From the NCBI GenBank assembly GCA_949741915.1, contig CATJOM010000048.1, forward strand, positions 124,001 through 188,000: 64,000 nt of DNA. Direction: 5' to 3'. The stretch comes from an uncultured Candidatus Melainabacteria bacterium. GTDB lineage: Bacteria > Cyanobacteriota > Vampirovibrionia > Gastranaerophilales > Gastranaerophilaceae. The position numbers and the translations under genes were made by a program. This document shows, one piece after another, positions 9,200 to 17,199 of this stretch; position 1 is the first letter of the stretch; each line of letters begins with the position of its first letter. The notes beneath the pieces are model-generated. The model saw only the letters and a list, made by a program, of their open reading frames with translations, was not told where the DNA came from and ran no database searches.

Positions 9200-9817
9200 T
9201 TATTTGGTTTTGCTTTTAATTTCTTCGATAACCTGCGAGGTCACAGCCTCAAGATAACTATCTGGAGTGTTCATATTTGCATATTTAGGCGTACTTGCTA
9301 CTTTTCCCGCTGTTTTCTTTTCTTCGCTATCAACAAGATCTGCTAGCTGTTTTATAAAATTTTGAAATGAAATTTTATAGGATGCATTGGCATTAGATGA
9401 TACGCCGGAAGGATTTTTACTTGTTTTTATAAATACAGTGCCATCTTCCTGCTCAAAACCTAATATTTCACCAAAGGGTGAAATCGTACTTTTATTAATC
9501 GTATTTGTAAGTACAACATTATCTGGGCCATTAAATGTATTTTTGACTGCAAGTTTGCCAAACGGACTTTGTTTTGCAATTTTTTGCTGCCCGACTCCTA
9601 TATTAATGAATGAATCAATCATATCTGCACCAAACTTCTGAATTGTGCTTGCTACGCTCATTCTGCCATTTTTATCCAGGCTTGCTGCAGCCTTTTTCAT
9701 AAACATGTCAACAGCATCTGTTTTTAATGCACCAAAGCTGGGCTGGTTTTTTTCAGCACTATTGCATTTATTTAAATTAGTAGCATTAAAAGCAGCATTG
9801 TTGTTTGAAATCTTCAT
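9200..9817 (-). CDS. PSFGAL-motif orphan protein (paralogue 2)
   Basis: 205 residues; GGAG precedes the ATG by 7 bases. The Asn-rich N-terminus (MKISNNNAAFNATNLNKCN) is followed by KNQPSFGALKTDAVDMFMKK at residues about 23-42. The central block (SPFGKLAVKN ... SPFGEILGFEQEDGTVFIKT) looks like a small beta domain. The C-terminus is helical and Lys-rich. It is the intact tandem paralogue of the frameshifted gene at 8240-8919. No signal peptide, membrane helix or known family. Confidence 0.75.
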   Translation of the reverse strand: MKISNNNAAFNATNLNKCNSAEKNQPSFGALKTDAVDMFMKKAAASLDKNGRMSVASTIQKFGADMIDSFINIGVGQQKIAKQSPFGKLAVKNTFNGPDNVVLTNTINKSTISPFGEILGFEQEDGTVFIKTSKNPSGVSSNANASYKISFQNFIKQLADLVDSEEKKTAGKVASTPKYANMNTPDSYLEAVTSQVIEEIKSKTK

Positions 9818-9888
9818 AAATTTTCTCCAGGTTAAATAATACTTTTATATTCTTATAAAACTGGGACAGAATAAAAATTACTCAAAAT

Positions 9889-9918
9889 GTAAAATTTTAT
9901 TAACAAAATTTTACATTT
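9889..9918. promoter_or_regulatory. AT-rich inverted repeat upstream of the PSFGAL gene
   Basis: ATGTAAAATTTT and AAAATTTTACAT form a 12 bp inverted repeat around a six-base centre, 72 bp upstream of the start at 9817. A related repeat (TTACATTTT ... AAAATGTAA) lies at about 10274-10296, upstream of the next orphan gene. It could be an operator, or an extended arm of the adjoining terminator. Confidence 0.35.
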
Positions 9919-9950
9919 AAAAAATCCACCCAAAACAGAGTGGATTTTTT
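9919..9950 (-). terminator. intrinsic terminator of the 75-residue gene
   Basis: AAAAAATCCAC pairs with GTGGATTTTTT around a 10-base loop. T-runs flank it on both strands, but only the minus-strand gene (stop at 9977) is nearby. Confidence 0.8.
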
Positions 9951-9976
9951 ATAAATCAAAATTTTAACAGCAACTC

Positions 9977-10204
9977 TTAAACAACCTTGTCAAGTTTTTC
10001 GCCAAGACCTTGCTGTACAATTTTTTTAAGCCCTCTAAAATTCAGGGAGCTATTTTTTCTTGAAATAGCAAGTGTTTGATTATAGAGATAATTCAACCTG
10101 CTTGCAATAAAATCATTTGAATTATCGCCACCATCTCTTTTTGTTGAGATAGTGGGACTATAATTTACCGCACTTAAACCATTTATTGCGCTAATTCTGG
10201 ACAT
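9977..10204 (-). CDS. small orphan protein with NFRGL motif
   Basis: 75 residues. The N-terminus is Ser/Asn-rich (MSRISAINGLSAVNYSPTIS). The C-terminal part holds SSLNFRGLKKIVQQGLGEKL, another form of the x-F-G/R-A/G motif seen in nearby orphan proteins, here close to the C-terminus. AGGGAAAG lies 12 bases before the ATG. A terminator follows. Function unknown. Confidence 0.55.
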   Translation of the reverse strand: MSRISAINGLSAVNYSPTISTKRDGGDNSNDFIASRLNYLYNQTLAISRKNSSLNFRGLKKIVQQGLGEKLDKVV

Positions 10205-10514
10205 TTTTATTTTGGTCTTTCCCTAAAATTTTAATGCTATAAATCATGCTATGTAACACAATTAACTTGTGTTTACATTTTAATAAAAAAATGTAATAAG
10301 TCAAAATTGCTATTTTATAAAAAATTTTTACAAAAATTTACATTTATTATTCCATATAGCTTATTTACACACTCCACTAACGTCTTGTATTGAAATTCCA
10401 AAAATACCAAAATATTAGAAGATGCGCTTATATAGTATTTGTCTTTACAAAACTGCCAGACCTTATCTAAAGTAAAAACTCTGGATATTTTGGCTAAACC
10501 TATGCCAAAATTGC
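10205..10514. other. 310 bp intergenic region
   Basis: Holds the TTACATTTT / AAAATGTAA inverted repeat at about 10274-10296 and several TTTACA elements. A minus-strand open frame (10315-10584) runs through the terminator of the neighbouring gene and is not credible. Otherwise nothing seen. Confidence 0.5.
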
Positions 10515-10560
10515 AAAAAAAAAAAATAATGCTGATGTATAAAAATATACCACCAGCATT
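10515..10560 (-). terminator. strong intrinsic terminator
   Basis: On the minus strand AATGCTG ... GTATA pairs with TATAC ... CAGCATT and is followed by a run of about 12 T. It lies 33 bp after the stop of the gene at 10593-10973. Confidence 0.85.
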
Positions 10561-10592
10561 TATACTATTTTCACCATAAAGCACAAAATGTA

Positions 10593-10973
10593 TTATAGTT
10601 CACTATTTTCCCACCTATCAAACGGGCGTCTTGAAGTAAAATCATCATAAATCCTTTCTGCTCTTCGGTTTTCCGCTGCAATTATTTTATCTGCCTTCCC
10701 TTGTTGTGAGCTTTGTTCGCATATTTTCTGAGCCTTTCTTAAAGCTTCTTTTAATGACTCCGCATCTTCGTGATTGAGCAATTGGCAGCGTCTCACTGTT
10801 GTATCAACCCGACCTTGTGCAGAAAGACCTTCGAGTGTCTTCGCTAAATCAGCCTCTTTGCCCTTATCGGATGCGGATGCATTAGCTATTTTGACTGCAT
10901 TGCCTCCAGCTTTCCGTACAGCAGAAAAAAGTCCACGGCCAAGATTGGCAATTGAAATCGTAATTTTACTCAT
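10593..10973 (-). CDS. small orphan protein, basic and helical
   Basis: 126 residues from the ATG at 10973, chosen because AAAGGA lies 6 bases upstream; an ATG five codons earlier overlaps that site. The N-terminus SKITISIANLGRGLFSAVRK is amphipathic. The remainder is charged, predicted helical and Arg/Lys/Glu-rich (ALRKAQKICEQSSQQGKADK). No known domain. Its upstream DNA resembles that of the next gene (11338-11733), so the two may share regulation. Confidence 0.6.
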   Translation of the reverse strand: MSKITISIANLGRGLFSAVRKAGGNAVKIANASASDKGKEADLAKTLEGLSAQGRVDTTVRRCQLLNHEDAESLKEALRKAQKICEQSSQQGKADKIIAAENRRAERIYDDFTSRRPFDRWENSEL

Positions 10974-11337
10974 ATTTTTTCCTTTCATTGATATTTTATT
11001 TTACGTATATATAAAAACATTAAAATGATTTTTTTTGCGAGAAAAAAAAGGGGGAGCCATAATTGTTCTCCTGTATGACCTTTCTGCAGAGAAAATTTAC
11101 AACATTTGTAAGAAAATATTAATTAATGAGATAAAAATTTACAAAGTTTTCAGCTGTAAAATAAGTGGTACAAAAGGCTCATTCTATTTCATTTCCCAAC
11201 ATTGGTTAGCAGTAGCGCAGCTATAAGTTATACAAAAAACAATGCCTGTATCTGCTTAAAGGTATTAATGAATTTTAGGCTCACATTTTTACACTGCAGC
11301 ATCTTAAATATATCCTAATATCTTATAGTTTTATTTT
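10974..11337. promoter_or_regulatory. intergenic region with a block shared with 11840-11910
   Basis: About 60 bp at 11093-11152 (TTTACAACATTTGTAA, then AATTAATGAGATAAAAATTTACA) closely resembles 11849-11908, upstream of the next minus-strand gene. Both copies contain a TACAA-N3-TTGTA inverted repeat. They lie roughly 120 bp before each start, suggesting a common upstream control element. No gene recognised here. Confidence 0.4.
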
Positions 11338-11733
11338 TTAAGATTTGGGTTTTTTAAACACATTGTTTAGGAAGTTAATAATATTCTGACTTTTTGCCTT
11401 TATTTTTTCCGCCAAATAAGAGGAAAGAGGAGGTTTTTCCAGTCTTATATCAACGCCTTTAACGACTCTCATTGCTTCAACAATAGCTTCAGCCTTTGTT
11501 AATGCGGGCTCTGATGTGTTCATTAAATAAATTGCAGTCCTTAGAACTTCAGCATCTATTGTTTTGGACCCGCGGTCTTGAGATGGCCTATATTTTTTTA
11601 AATCACCGCCCATATACACATTTCTACACGCTGGCTTTGCATCTATTCTATTGCTTATTTTCATGCCTGCATTTTGCGAAACGGGGGTAATTTTACCCCC
11701 CAGTTTTGAAATTGTATTTATTGGTTTAATCAT
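11338..11733 (-). CDS. small orphan protein
   Basis: 131 residues from the ATG at 11733, which has GAAAGG 8 bases upstream. An ATG at 11757 would add eight residues and swallow that site. The N-terminus is MIKPINTISKLGGKITPVSQ. NVYMGGDLKKY near residue 40 may be a divergent version of the local F-G-A motif. The C-terminal half is helical (LRTAIYLMNTSEPALTKAEA). No signal peptide or known family. It shares an upstream DNA block with the preceding orphan gene. Confidence 0.6.
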   Translation of the reverse strand: MIKPINTISKLGGKITPVSQNAGMKISNRIDAKPACRNVYMGGDLKKYRPSQDRGSKTIDAEVLRTAIYLMNTSEPALTKAEAIVEAMRVVKGVDIRLEKPPLSSYLAEKIKAKSQNIINFLNNVFKKPKS

Positions 11734-11955
11734 ATCATTTACCTTTCCATTAGCCATTTTTGCGTATTTATAAAAACAACAAAATAATTTTTTTGCATGG
11801 TAAAAATAAAGAACCTGTAATAATTCTTCTGCATAGACTCTTTAAATGCATATTTGCGGCATTTGTAAATAATTATTAATCAATGAAATAAAAATTTACA
11901 ATATTTGTATTCACAAATTCACAGAGCACAACAAAGTTTATTATATAATAACTTT

Positions 11956-13653
11956 ATGATGATTAAAGATTTTTTTACAGAAACTATAAAAGATGCTGTA
12001 AACGCAGCCATAGAGGATAACAAACTAGGCAGCCTGTTAGATATTAATGACATAAATTTTATTTGCGAAGTGCCAAAAAACTATGAATTTGGTGATTTCA
12101 GTGTAAATGTGTCATCCCTTGCCAGAAATGCAAAAATGGCTCCGCCGTTAATTGCAAAGACTGTGGTCGAATATATTAAGCCTGTTGATTTTTCTGTTAA
12201 TACTCAGGCAGGGTTTATCAATTTCAAGCTTGAAGAAAATTTCTTAAAAAAAATCATTGTAGACATTATAAATAAAGACAAAAATTACGGCAAAACCAAC
12301 CTCGGCAAAGGCGAAAAGGTTAATATAGAATATGTAAGCGCAAACCCCACAGGGCCTTTTCATATAGGGCATGGAAGATGGGCGGCAGTTGGCTCTTCTT
12401 TAGCTGAAATAATGAAATTTACAGGGTACGATGTTTATCAAGAATTTTACATAAATGATGCCGGAAATCAGATAAATAAGCTTGCTATATCTTTAGAACT
12501 AAGGGTCAAAGAATTAGCAGGCGAAAAGGTTGAGTGGCCTGAGGATGCCTACAGAGGCGAGTATTTAATAGACTGCGCCAAACGCTATGTTGCTTCTGGT
12601 ACAAGTGAGCCGTATGGCGATTTTGCCAAAAAAGATATGTTGAGACTTCAAAAAGAACTTCTTGAAAAATTTAACACCAATTTTGACTGCTTCTTTTCCG
12701 AGACAACACTTTATAAGAACCATGAGGTTGAAAAATGCATAGAGGCACTTGATAAGGCCGGCAAATTATACGAAAAAGACGGCGCCATATGGTTTAAAAC
12801 TACTGATTATTCGGACGATCAAGACAGGGTGCTAAAAAAAAGCGATGGCACAAATACTTATCTTACGGCAGATATCGCCTATCATAAAAATAAATTTGAT
12901 AGAGGATTTAAACGCCTCATAAATATTTGGGGTGCAGACCACCACGGTTACATTCCAAGAATGAAAGCTTCTATTGATGCACTTGGCAATGACAGCAGCA
13001 ATCTTGAAGTTTTACTGGGACAGCTTGTAAATATTATCCAAAATGGCGAAACAGTCCGTATGGGTAAAAGAAAAAAAATGGTGACACTTGATGAATTAGT
13101 GGACGAAGTAGGGGTTGATGCTACAAGATTTTGGATGTTGTTTAGAAGCATTGATACCACGCTTGATTTTGATGTGGATTTGGCAAAACAAAAAAATGAT
13201 CAAAACCCAGTATTTTATGTTCAATATGCACATGCCAGATGCTGTTCTATCTTAAGAAGGGCAACAGAAGAAAGGCTTGACACCGAAACAGGAAGCAAAT
13301 TGCCTCCTTTTATTCAAAAAGAAGAGCTTGAATCTTTACTTAAAAATCCTAAAATATCTATTCTTTATGAAGAGAATGATACAAAGGCAAAAGATGCTGC
13401 AAGGCGTTTAATTTTAAGGCTAGAAGAGTTCAAAAACACCATTGTTGGGGCATCAAAAAATAGGGCGCCCTATCTTTTGTGCAGCTATGCGTTGAATTTG
13501 GCGAATGATTTTCATCATTTCTATAATTTTACACGCGTGCTTTCAGACAATACAGAGCTTACCAAAAGTCGCCTGCTAATCGTTGCTTCTGTTAAAAATG
13601 TACTTGCTTTGGTATTTAACTTATTAAAAGTAAGTGCACCTGAAAAAATGTAG
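11956..13653 (+). CDS. argS: arginyl-tRNA synthetase
   Basis: 565 residues from the ATG at 11956, full length. Class I synthetase charging tRNA-Arg. The Add-1 N-terminal domain contains the typical YEFGDFSVNV segment. The HIGH motif is HIGHGRW within ANPTGPFHIGHG. The second signature is the degenerate MGKRKKMVTLDELV. The anticodon-binding alpha-helical domain closes the protein (ANDFHHFYNFTRVL). A TTG 17 codons upstream is in frame but would add a non-conserved leader. A TATAAT at 11944-11949 sits only 6 bases before the ATG, and no Shine-Dalgarno is visible. Confidence 0.95.
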   Translation: MMIKDFFTETIKDAVNAAIEDNKLGSLLDINDINFICEVPKNYEFGDFSVNVSSLARNAKMAPPLIAKTVVEYIKPVDFSVNTQAGFINFKLEENFLKKIIVDIINKDKNYGKTNLGKGEKVNIEYVSANPTGPFHIGHGRWAAVGSSLAEIMKFTGYDVYQEFYINDAGNQINKLAISLELRVKELAGEKVEWPEDAYRGEYLIDCAKRYVASGTSEPYGDFAKKDMLRLQKELLEKFNTNFDCFFSETTLYKNHEVEKCIEALDKAGKLYEKDGAIWFKTTDYSDDQDRVLKKSDGTNTYLTADIAYHKNKFDRGFKRLINIWGADHHGYIPRMKASIDALGNDSSNLEVLLGQLVNIIQNGETVRMGKRKKMVTLDELVDEVGVDATRFWMLFRSIDTTLDFDVDLAKQKNDQNPVFYVQYAHARCCSILRRATEERLDTETGSKLPPFIQKEELESLLKNPKISILYEENDTKAKDAARRLILRLEEFKNTIVGASKNRAPYLLCSYALNLANDFHHFYNFTRVLSDNTELTKSRLLIVASVKNVLALVFNLLKVSAPEKM

Positions 13654-13817
13654 TTGATTTTAAAATATGTCTATGGTATTTTAAAACTTGTGGAAATGAA
13701 TGATTTAAAAAATCTATTCCAAAATGCACATTGTAAAATTATTAGCTTTATTTTATTTTTGTGACAATGCTTAAGAATAAAATTAATCAGCTTTTAATTA
13801 ATTTTATAAAAATTTAT

Positions 13818-13894
<77 letters not shown>

Positions 13895-13897
13895 TTT

Positions 13898-13926
13898 AAA
13901 AAGAAGTCTTAAATGACTTCTTTTTT
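13898..13926 (+). terminator. terminator after tRNA-Ile
   Basis: AAAAAGAAGTC pairs with GACTTCTTTTT (11 bp) around TTAAAT, then T. It begins three bases after the CCA end. Confidence 0.9.
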
Positions 13927-14041
13927 ATTGCGTAAAATAAGGGTTTTCAGGTTTGTTGCAAAATACGGAAAATGGATACCAAAAATAAGCAAACTGCTAT
14001 AATTTACTGTTTGCAAGACTTTTAAAAGTTCGAGTGTTAAT

Positions 14042-14209
14042 TTATTTAATCGTAGAGTGGCTTTTTCCGTTTTTTAATTTTTTGGCTTTTTGTTCATTAT
14101 CAAGTCTTTGTAAAATTTGAACAAATCTAAAAATTAAATATTCTTGTTCCTCTTTTGAATATTCTTTACCGTCAAAACTAATCCTAAAATTTGGTTTTTT
14201 GTTTGTCAT
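14042..14209 (-). CDS. small hypothetical protein (island)
   Basis: 55 residues, MTNKKPNFRISFDGKEYSKE at the N-terminus, then a short charged helix and a basic tail ending HSTIK. AGGA stands 8 bases before the ATG, which supports translation. It is divergent from the TIR-like gene (64 bp between starts). Size, charge and setting recall the small accessory genes often found beside site-specific recombinases, like the 63-residue gene at 27078-27269, but the two are not clearly homologous. Function unknown. Confidence 0.6.
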   Translation of the reverse strand: MTNKKPNFRISFDGKEYSKEEQEYLIFRFVQILQRLDNEQKAKKLKNGKSHSTIK

Positions 14210-14273
14210 TTTATTGTTCCTGTTTTTGTACTACAATTTATTAAAAGAAAATAAATAAGAAAGTTACAGAAGT

Positions 14274-15122
14274 ATGTATTATCAAGTTCTGATTGAAACA
14301 AATGAAAAAATTGGTAAAAATGGCACCAATAAAAAAATATATCAAATTGATGGAACAAGCGAAGAACGAATAATAAATGATATTATCATTCCCTTTATGA
14401 AAGATATTGAGTTTTGCGTAGATGGTTTTTTTCTTAAAAGAGAAAATATTTGTAGATTAAAAATAAGCACAACTGAAAAGTCAGCACAAGAACTTTCAAA
14501 ATACGAAACCGACAAAAATTTAGCTCGAAACATAATATATCATGTATCTCGACAAAGTATATTGGAATATGATGCATACAATACTGATATAACAAATTTA
14601 TTAATAGAAAAAGCTGGAAAAATTATCAACAGTCAGCAAGTAAAAACAATAGAAAATAAAGGTATATCGAATAAACATAAAGTTTTTATTGTACATGGTC
14701 ATGATTCAGAAGCAAAAATAAGTATTGCACGCTTTATTGAAAAATTGGGATTTGAGGCTGTTATTTTACATGAACAAGTAAACAAGGGTATGACAATAAT
14801 TGAAAAAATAGAAGAAAATTCTAATGTTGGTTTTTGCGTTGTTTTATATACACCATGTGATATAGGCTATGATAAAAATAACGAAAGCAAAAAACAGAAC
14901 CGCGCAAGACAAAATGTTGTATTTGAACATGGATATATGATTGCAAAACTTGGGCGTAATAATGTTTGTGCCATTGTAAAAGGTGAAATAGAAAAACCAA
15001 ATGACATTTCAGGACTTGTATACATTCAAATGGATGCTAATGATGGCTGGCAAATAGGATTAGCAAAAGAGATGAAAAGTGCTGGATATAATATTAACTT
15101 CAATTTAATAATGCAAAAATAG
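14274..15122 (+). CDS. TIR-like (CAP12/Pycsar-type) nucleotide-binding protein
   Basis: 282 residues in two parts. The N-terminal ~120 residues (FMKDIEFCVDGFFLKRENIC) match the accessory region common in such proteins. The C-terminal domain, from about residue 140, begins KHKVFIVHGHDSEAK and continues with KGMTIIEKIEENSNVGFCVV and RQNVVFEHGYMIAKLGR, the pattern of the predicted nucleotide-binding TIR-like family (PF10137). Relatives act in CBASS/Pycsar-type anti-phage defence, where cyclic nucleotide sensing triggers NAD+ destruction; the Glu residues of IIEKIEE lie where the catalytic Glu is expected. No nucleotide cyclase is adjacent, so the trigger is unknown. It sits in a recombinase-associated island after tRNA-Ile. 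Confidence 0.85.
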   Translation: MYYQVLIETNEKIGKNGTNKKIYQIDGTSEERIINDIIIPFMKDIEFCVDGFFLKRENICRLKISTTEKSAQELSKYETDKNLARNIIYHVSRQSILEYDAYNTDITNLLIEKAGKIINSQQVKTIENKGISNKHKVFIVHGHDSEAKISIARFIEKLGFEAVILHEQVNKGMTIIEKIEENSNVGFCVVLYTPCDIGYDKNNESKKQNRARQNVVFEHGYMIAKLGRNNVCAIVKGEIEKPNDISGLVYIQMDANDGWQIGLAKEMKSAGYNINFNLIMQK

Positions 15123-15134
15123 CTGTATGTATTG

Positions 15135-15248
15135 TTAAGCCGTCTTTTTATTTATCAAATCAATCAAATAAACAATTTGGGCCATTTCTTCGGACTTCAA
15201 TTTTATTACAAATTGTTTCAACATTTGTTCGAGTTTCGCCCCTTGCAC
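15135..15248 (-). CDS. possible small ORF downstream of recombinase remnant
   Basis: About 37 residues from GTG (15248) or 29 from ATG (15224). The peptide is helical (KLEQMLKQFVIKLKSEEMAQ). There is no proper ribosome-binding site. It follows the decayed serine recombinase on the same strand and may be an accessory gene or part of the wreckage. Confidence 0.3.
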   Translation of the reverse strand: MQGAKLEQMLKQFVIKLKSEEMAQIVYLIDLINKKTA

Positions 15249-15259
15249 TCCACCATAAT

Positions 15260-15285
15260 GGACAGAATTTAAATTCTGTCCTTTT
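15260..15285 (+). terminator. palindromic terminator-like hairpin
   Basis: GGACAGAATTT directly abuts AAATTCTGTCC, giving an 8-9 bp stem followed by TTTTT on the plus strand. It overlaps the end of the recombinase remnant. Confidence 0.5.
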
Positions 15286-15621
15286 TAGTTATTAAGAAAT
15301 TTTGAAAGAAAAGGGGAGAAAGGGTTACAAGTAGTTCCCTGTCTTTTGGTTGTAAGTTCGAGCAGACATTTTTCACTAACTTCCTCTTTTTATAGGAGAA
15401 GCCGTACGCCATAGTCGCAGCGCATCTTTACAGAGTTCGAGCAGATTTTCTGCATAATCTTCAAATGTCTTTGGAGCTTCTTTAACTTTTTGTCTTTCTA
15501 ATTCAAATTTATCAATCTTGATGCCTAATTCTATTTTTATTTCTCTATAAGTAATATCATCAATTATTCCCTCTAAGAGTTTTGATAAAAATGATTTCCT
15601 TTGTTCTTCTGCTTGTTTTGA
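15269..15621 (-). pseudogene. serine recombinase, C-terminal remnant
   Basis: Reading the minus strand from 15621 gives KQAEEQRKSFLSKLLEGIID, then a coiled-coil run ending EDYAENLLELCKDALRLWRT. It stops at a TAG after a frameshift near 15395. The next frame continues KKRKLVKNVCSNLQPKDREL, then VTLSPLFFQNFL, to a TAA at 15269. This is the usual C-terminal coiled coil and tail of large serine recombinases of mobile elements. The catalytic N-terminal domain is missing, and a stop lies just upstream in frame. A dead recombinase thus accompanies the TIR-like gene. Confidence 0.65.
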
Positions 15622-15652
15622 TTAATTCTCCATCCCTAATGCAATTCCATGG

Positions 15653-15658
15653 TATAAT
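15653..15658 (+). promoter_or_regulatory. -10 box for the dehydrogenase gene
   Basis: TATAAT 61 bp before the TTG start at 15720. No good -35 box at the right distance. Confidence 0.35.
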
Positions 15659-15719
15659 ATTTTTTAATAGTTTGACATCATTGCTGCATCACTTGCTTGA
15701 AATATAAAGAGGAGGGTAT

Positions 15720-16757
15720 TTGCTAGCCTGCACCTATAAAAAACAGGGAATTTTTGAACTAACAGAAAAGAATAGACCACAATTGCTTGATTCAAAAGAT
15801 GCAATTGTTAAAGTCACAATGAGCAGTATTTGCTCAAGCGATTTACACATTAAACACGGTTTTGTGCCAAAAGCAATCCCTGGCATTACAGTTGGCCATG
15901 AGATGGTAGGAATAGTAGAAGAGCTCGGAGCAGACGTAAAAAATATAAAGATTGGAGACAGAGTAACTGTTAATGTGGAAACATTTTGTGGAGAATGTTT
16001 TTTCTGCAAAAATGGTTTTGTTAACAACTGCATAAACAAAAACGGCGGATGGGCCATAGGATGCCGCATAGATGGTGCACAGGCAGAATATATTCGAGTT
16101 CCTTTTGCAAACCAGTGTTTAAACAAAATTCCAGAAACAGTTTCTGATAAGCAAGCTCTGTTTGTAGGCGATATACTTGCAACAGGCTTCTGGGCCGCCC
16201 GTATTTCCGAAATCAAAAAAGAGGACACTGTATTAATTATAGGCGCAGGGCCGACCGGAATATGTACATTGCTTTGTGTGATGTTAAAAAATCCAAAAAA
16301 AATCATTATATGTGAAAAAGACAAAACAAGAAGAGATTTTATCAAAAAACACTATCCGCAAATCATTATAACAACTCCAGAAAATTGCCTCGAAATCACC
16401 AACAAAGAATGTGAGCACGGCGGTGCAGATGTTGTTTTAGAGGTTGCAGGAGGCGAAAATACATTTGAATTAGCCTGGCGGGCAGCAAGACCAAATGCAA
16501 TAGTTACAGTAGTAGCACTTTACAATAAACCTATGATTCTACCATTACCTGAAATGTATGGAAAAAACCTTATCTTTAAAACGGGTGGGGTGGATGGATG
16601 CAACTGCGAAGAAATATTATCATTAATTGAACAAGGAAAGATTGACACAACACCTTTAATCACACATGAATATAAACTTCAAAATATCGAAAAAGCATAT
16701 GACCTGTTTGAAAACAAAAAAGAAAATGTTATAAAAATTGTAATTGTTAATTCTTAA
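15720..16757 (+). CDS. zinc-dependent alcohol dehydrogenase (MDR family)
   Basis: 345 residues, typical for zinc medium-chain dehydrogenases. The TTG start has GAGGAGG 4-5 bases upstream. Catalytic zinc ligands are Cys (SSICSSDLH) and His-Glu (TVGHEMVG). The structural zinc loop is CGECFFCKNGFVNNC. The Rossmann motif is IIGAGPTGI, with an acidic residue after the second strand (ICEKD) suggesting NAD(H). It oxidises an alcohol or polyol, or reduces the aldehyde; the substrate cannot be told from sequence. Threonine or sorbitol dehydrogenase-type enzymes share this layout. It stands alone, just outside the island. Confidence 0.85.
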   Translation: MLACTYKKQGIFELTEKNRPQLLDSKDAIVKVTMSSICSSDLHIKHGFVPKAIPGITVGHEMVGIVEELGADVKNIKIGDRVTVNVETFCGECFFCKNGFVNNCINKNGGWAIGCRIDGAQAEYIRVPFANQCLNKIPETVSDKQALFVGDILATGFWAARISEIKKEDTVLIIGAGPTGICTLLCVMLKNPKKIIICEKDKTRRDFIKKHYPQIIITTPENCLEITNKECEHGGADVVLEVAGGENTFELAWRAARPNAIVTVVALYNKPMILPLPEMYGKNLIFKTGGVDGCNCEEILSLIEQGKIDTTPLITHEYKLQNIEKAYDLFENKKENVIKIVIVNS

Positions 16758-17199
16758 TTTAAAAATTTTGTTAAAACTTACCGCTGCCTTATTATTGAAA
16801 TTACATAATATCATAAGAAACAATATTTTGAATAATTAGCGTAAGGCATATATGCTTTTTTGTTTGCTATGTTCAATAGCTATACAAGTTACCAGATAAA
16901 AGTATTTAGATGTGTCTTTTGGATATATTGACACCTGGCTTGACCAAAAGGCAGGAATTCTGTCAATACTACCCTAGTATTGAAAATATTTAATAATTTG
17001 TTTTATATTATTCTTTAACCATTCTGCGGTTAGTATTCTAATTCTTCTATGTTTTACTCCACTTATTCTGTTGCACATAGCTTAGAAGACTTGAACGCTT
17101 AACCCATCACACATAATTTAACTTCGTATTAAAGATATATCAAGCATTTCACCAATATAGTTATCCATTTTGCAGCATTAAAACAAATTTTGCAATCTG
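16758..17199. other. 442 bp intergenic region
   Basis: No clear gene. A 34-codon minus-strand frame at 16974-17078 (MCNRISGVKHRRIRILTAEW) could be the tail of a lost basic protein but has no ribosome-binding site. Nothing else seen. Confidence 0.4.

Noticed and set aside
10315-10584. 89-codon minus-strand frame
   Set aside because: It runs through a strong intrinsic terminator with a 12-T run belonging to the upstream gene; the sequence is Phe/Ile/Tyr-rich as expected from AT-rich DNA.
15226-15257. tRNA 3'-end-like string (TTCGAGT ... CCACCA) followed by a hairpin, as a possible att site of the tRNA-Ile island
   Set aside because: Only the T-loop and CCA parts agree with tRNA-Ile, the T-stem does not pair, and the stretch overlaps possible coding sequence downstream of the recombinase remnant.
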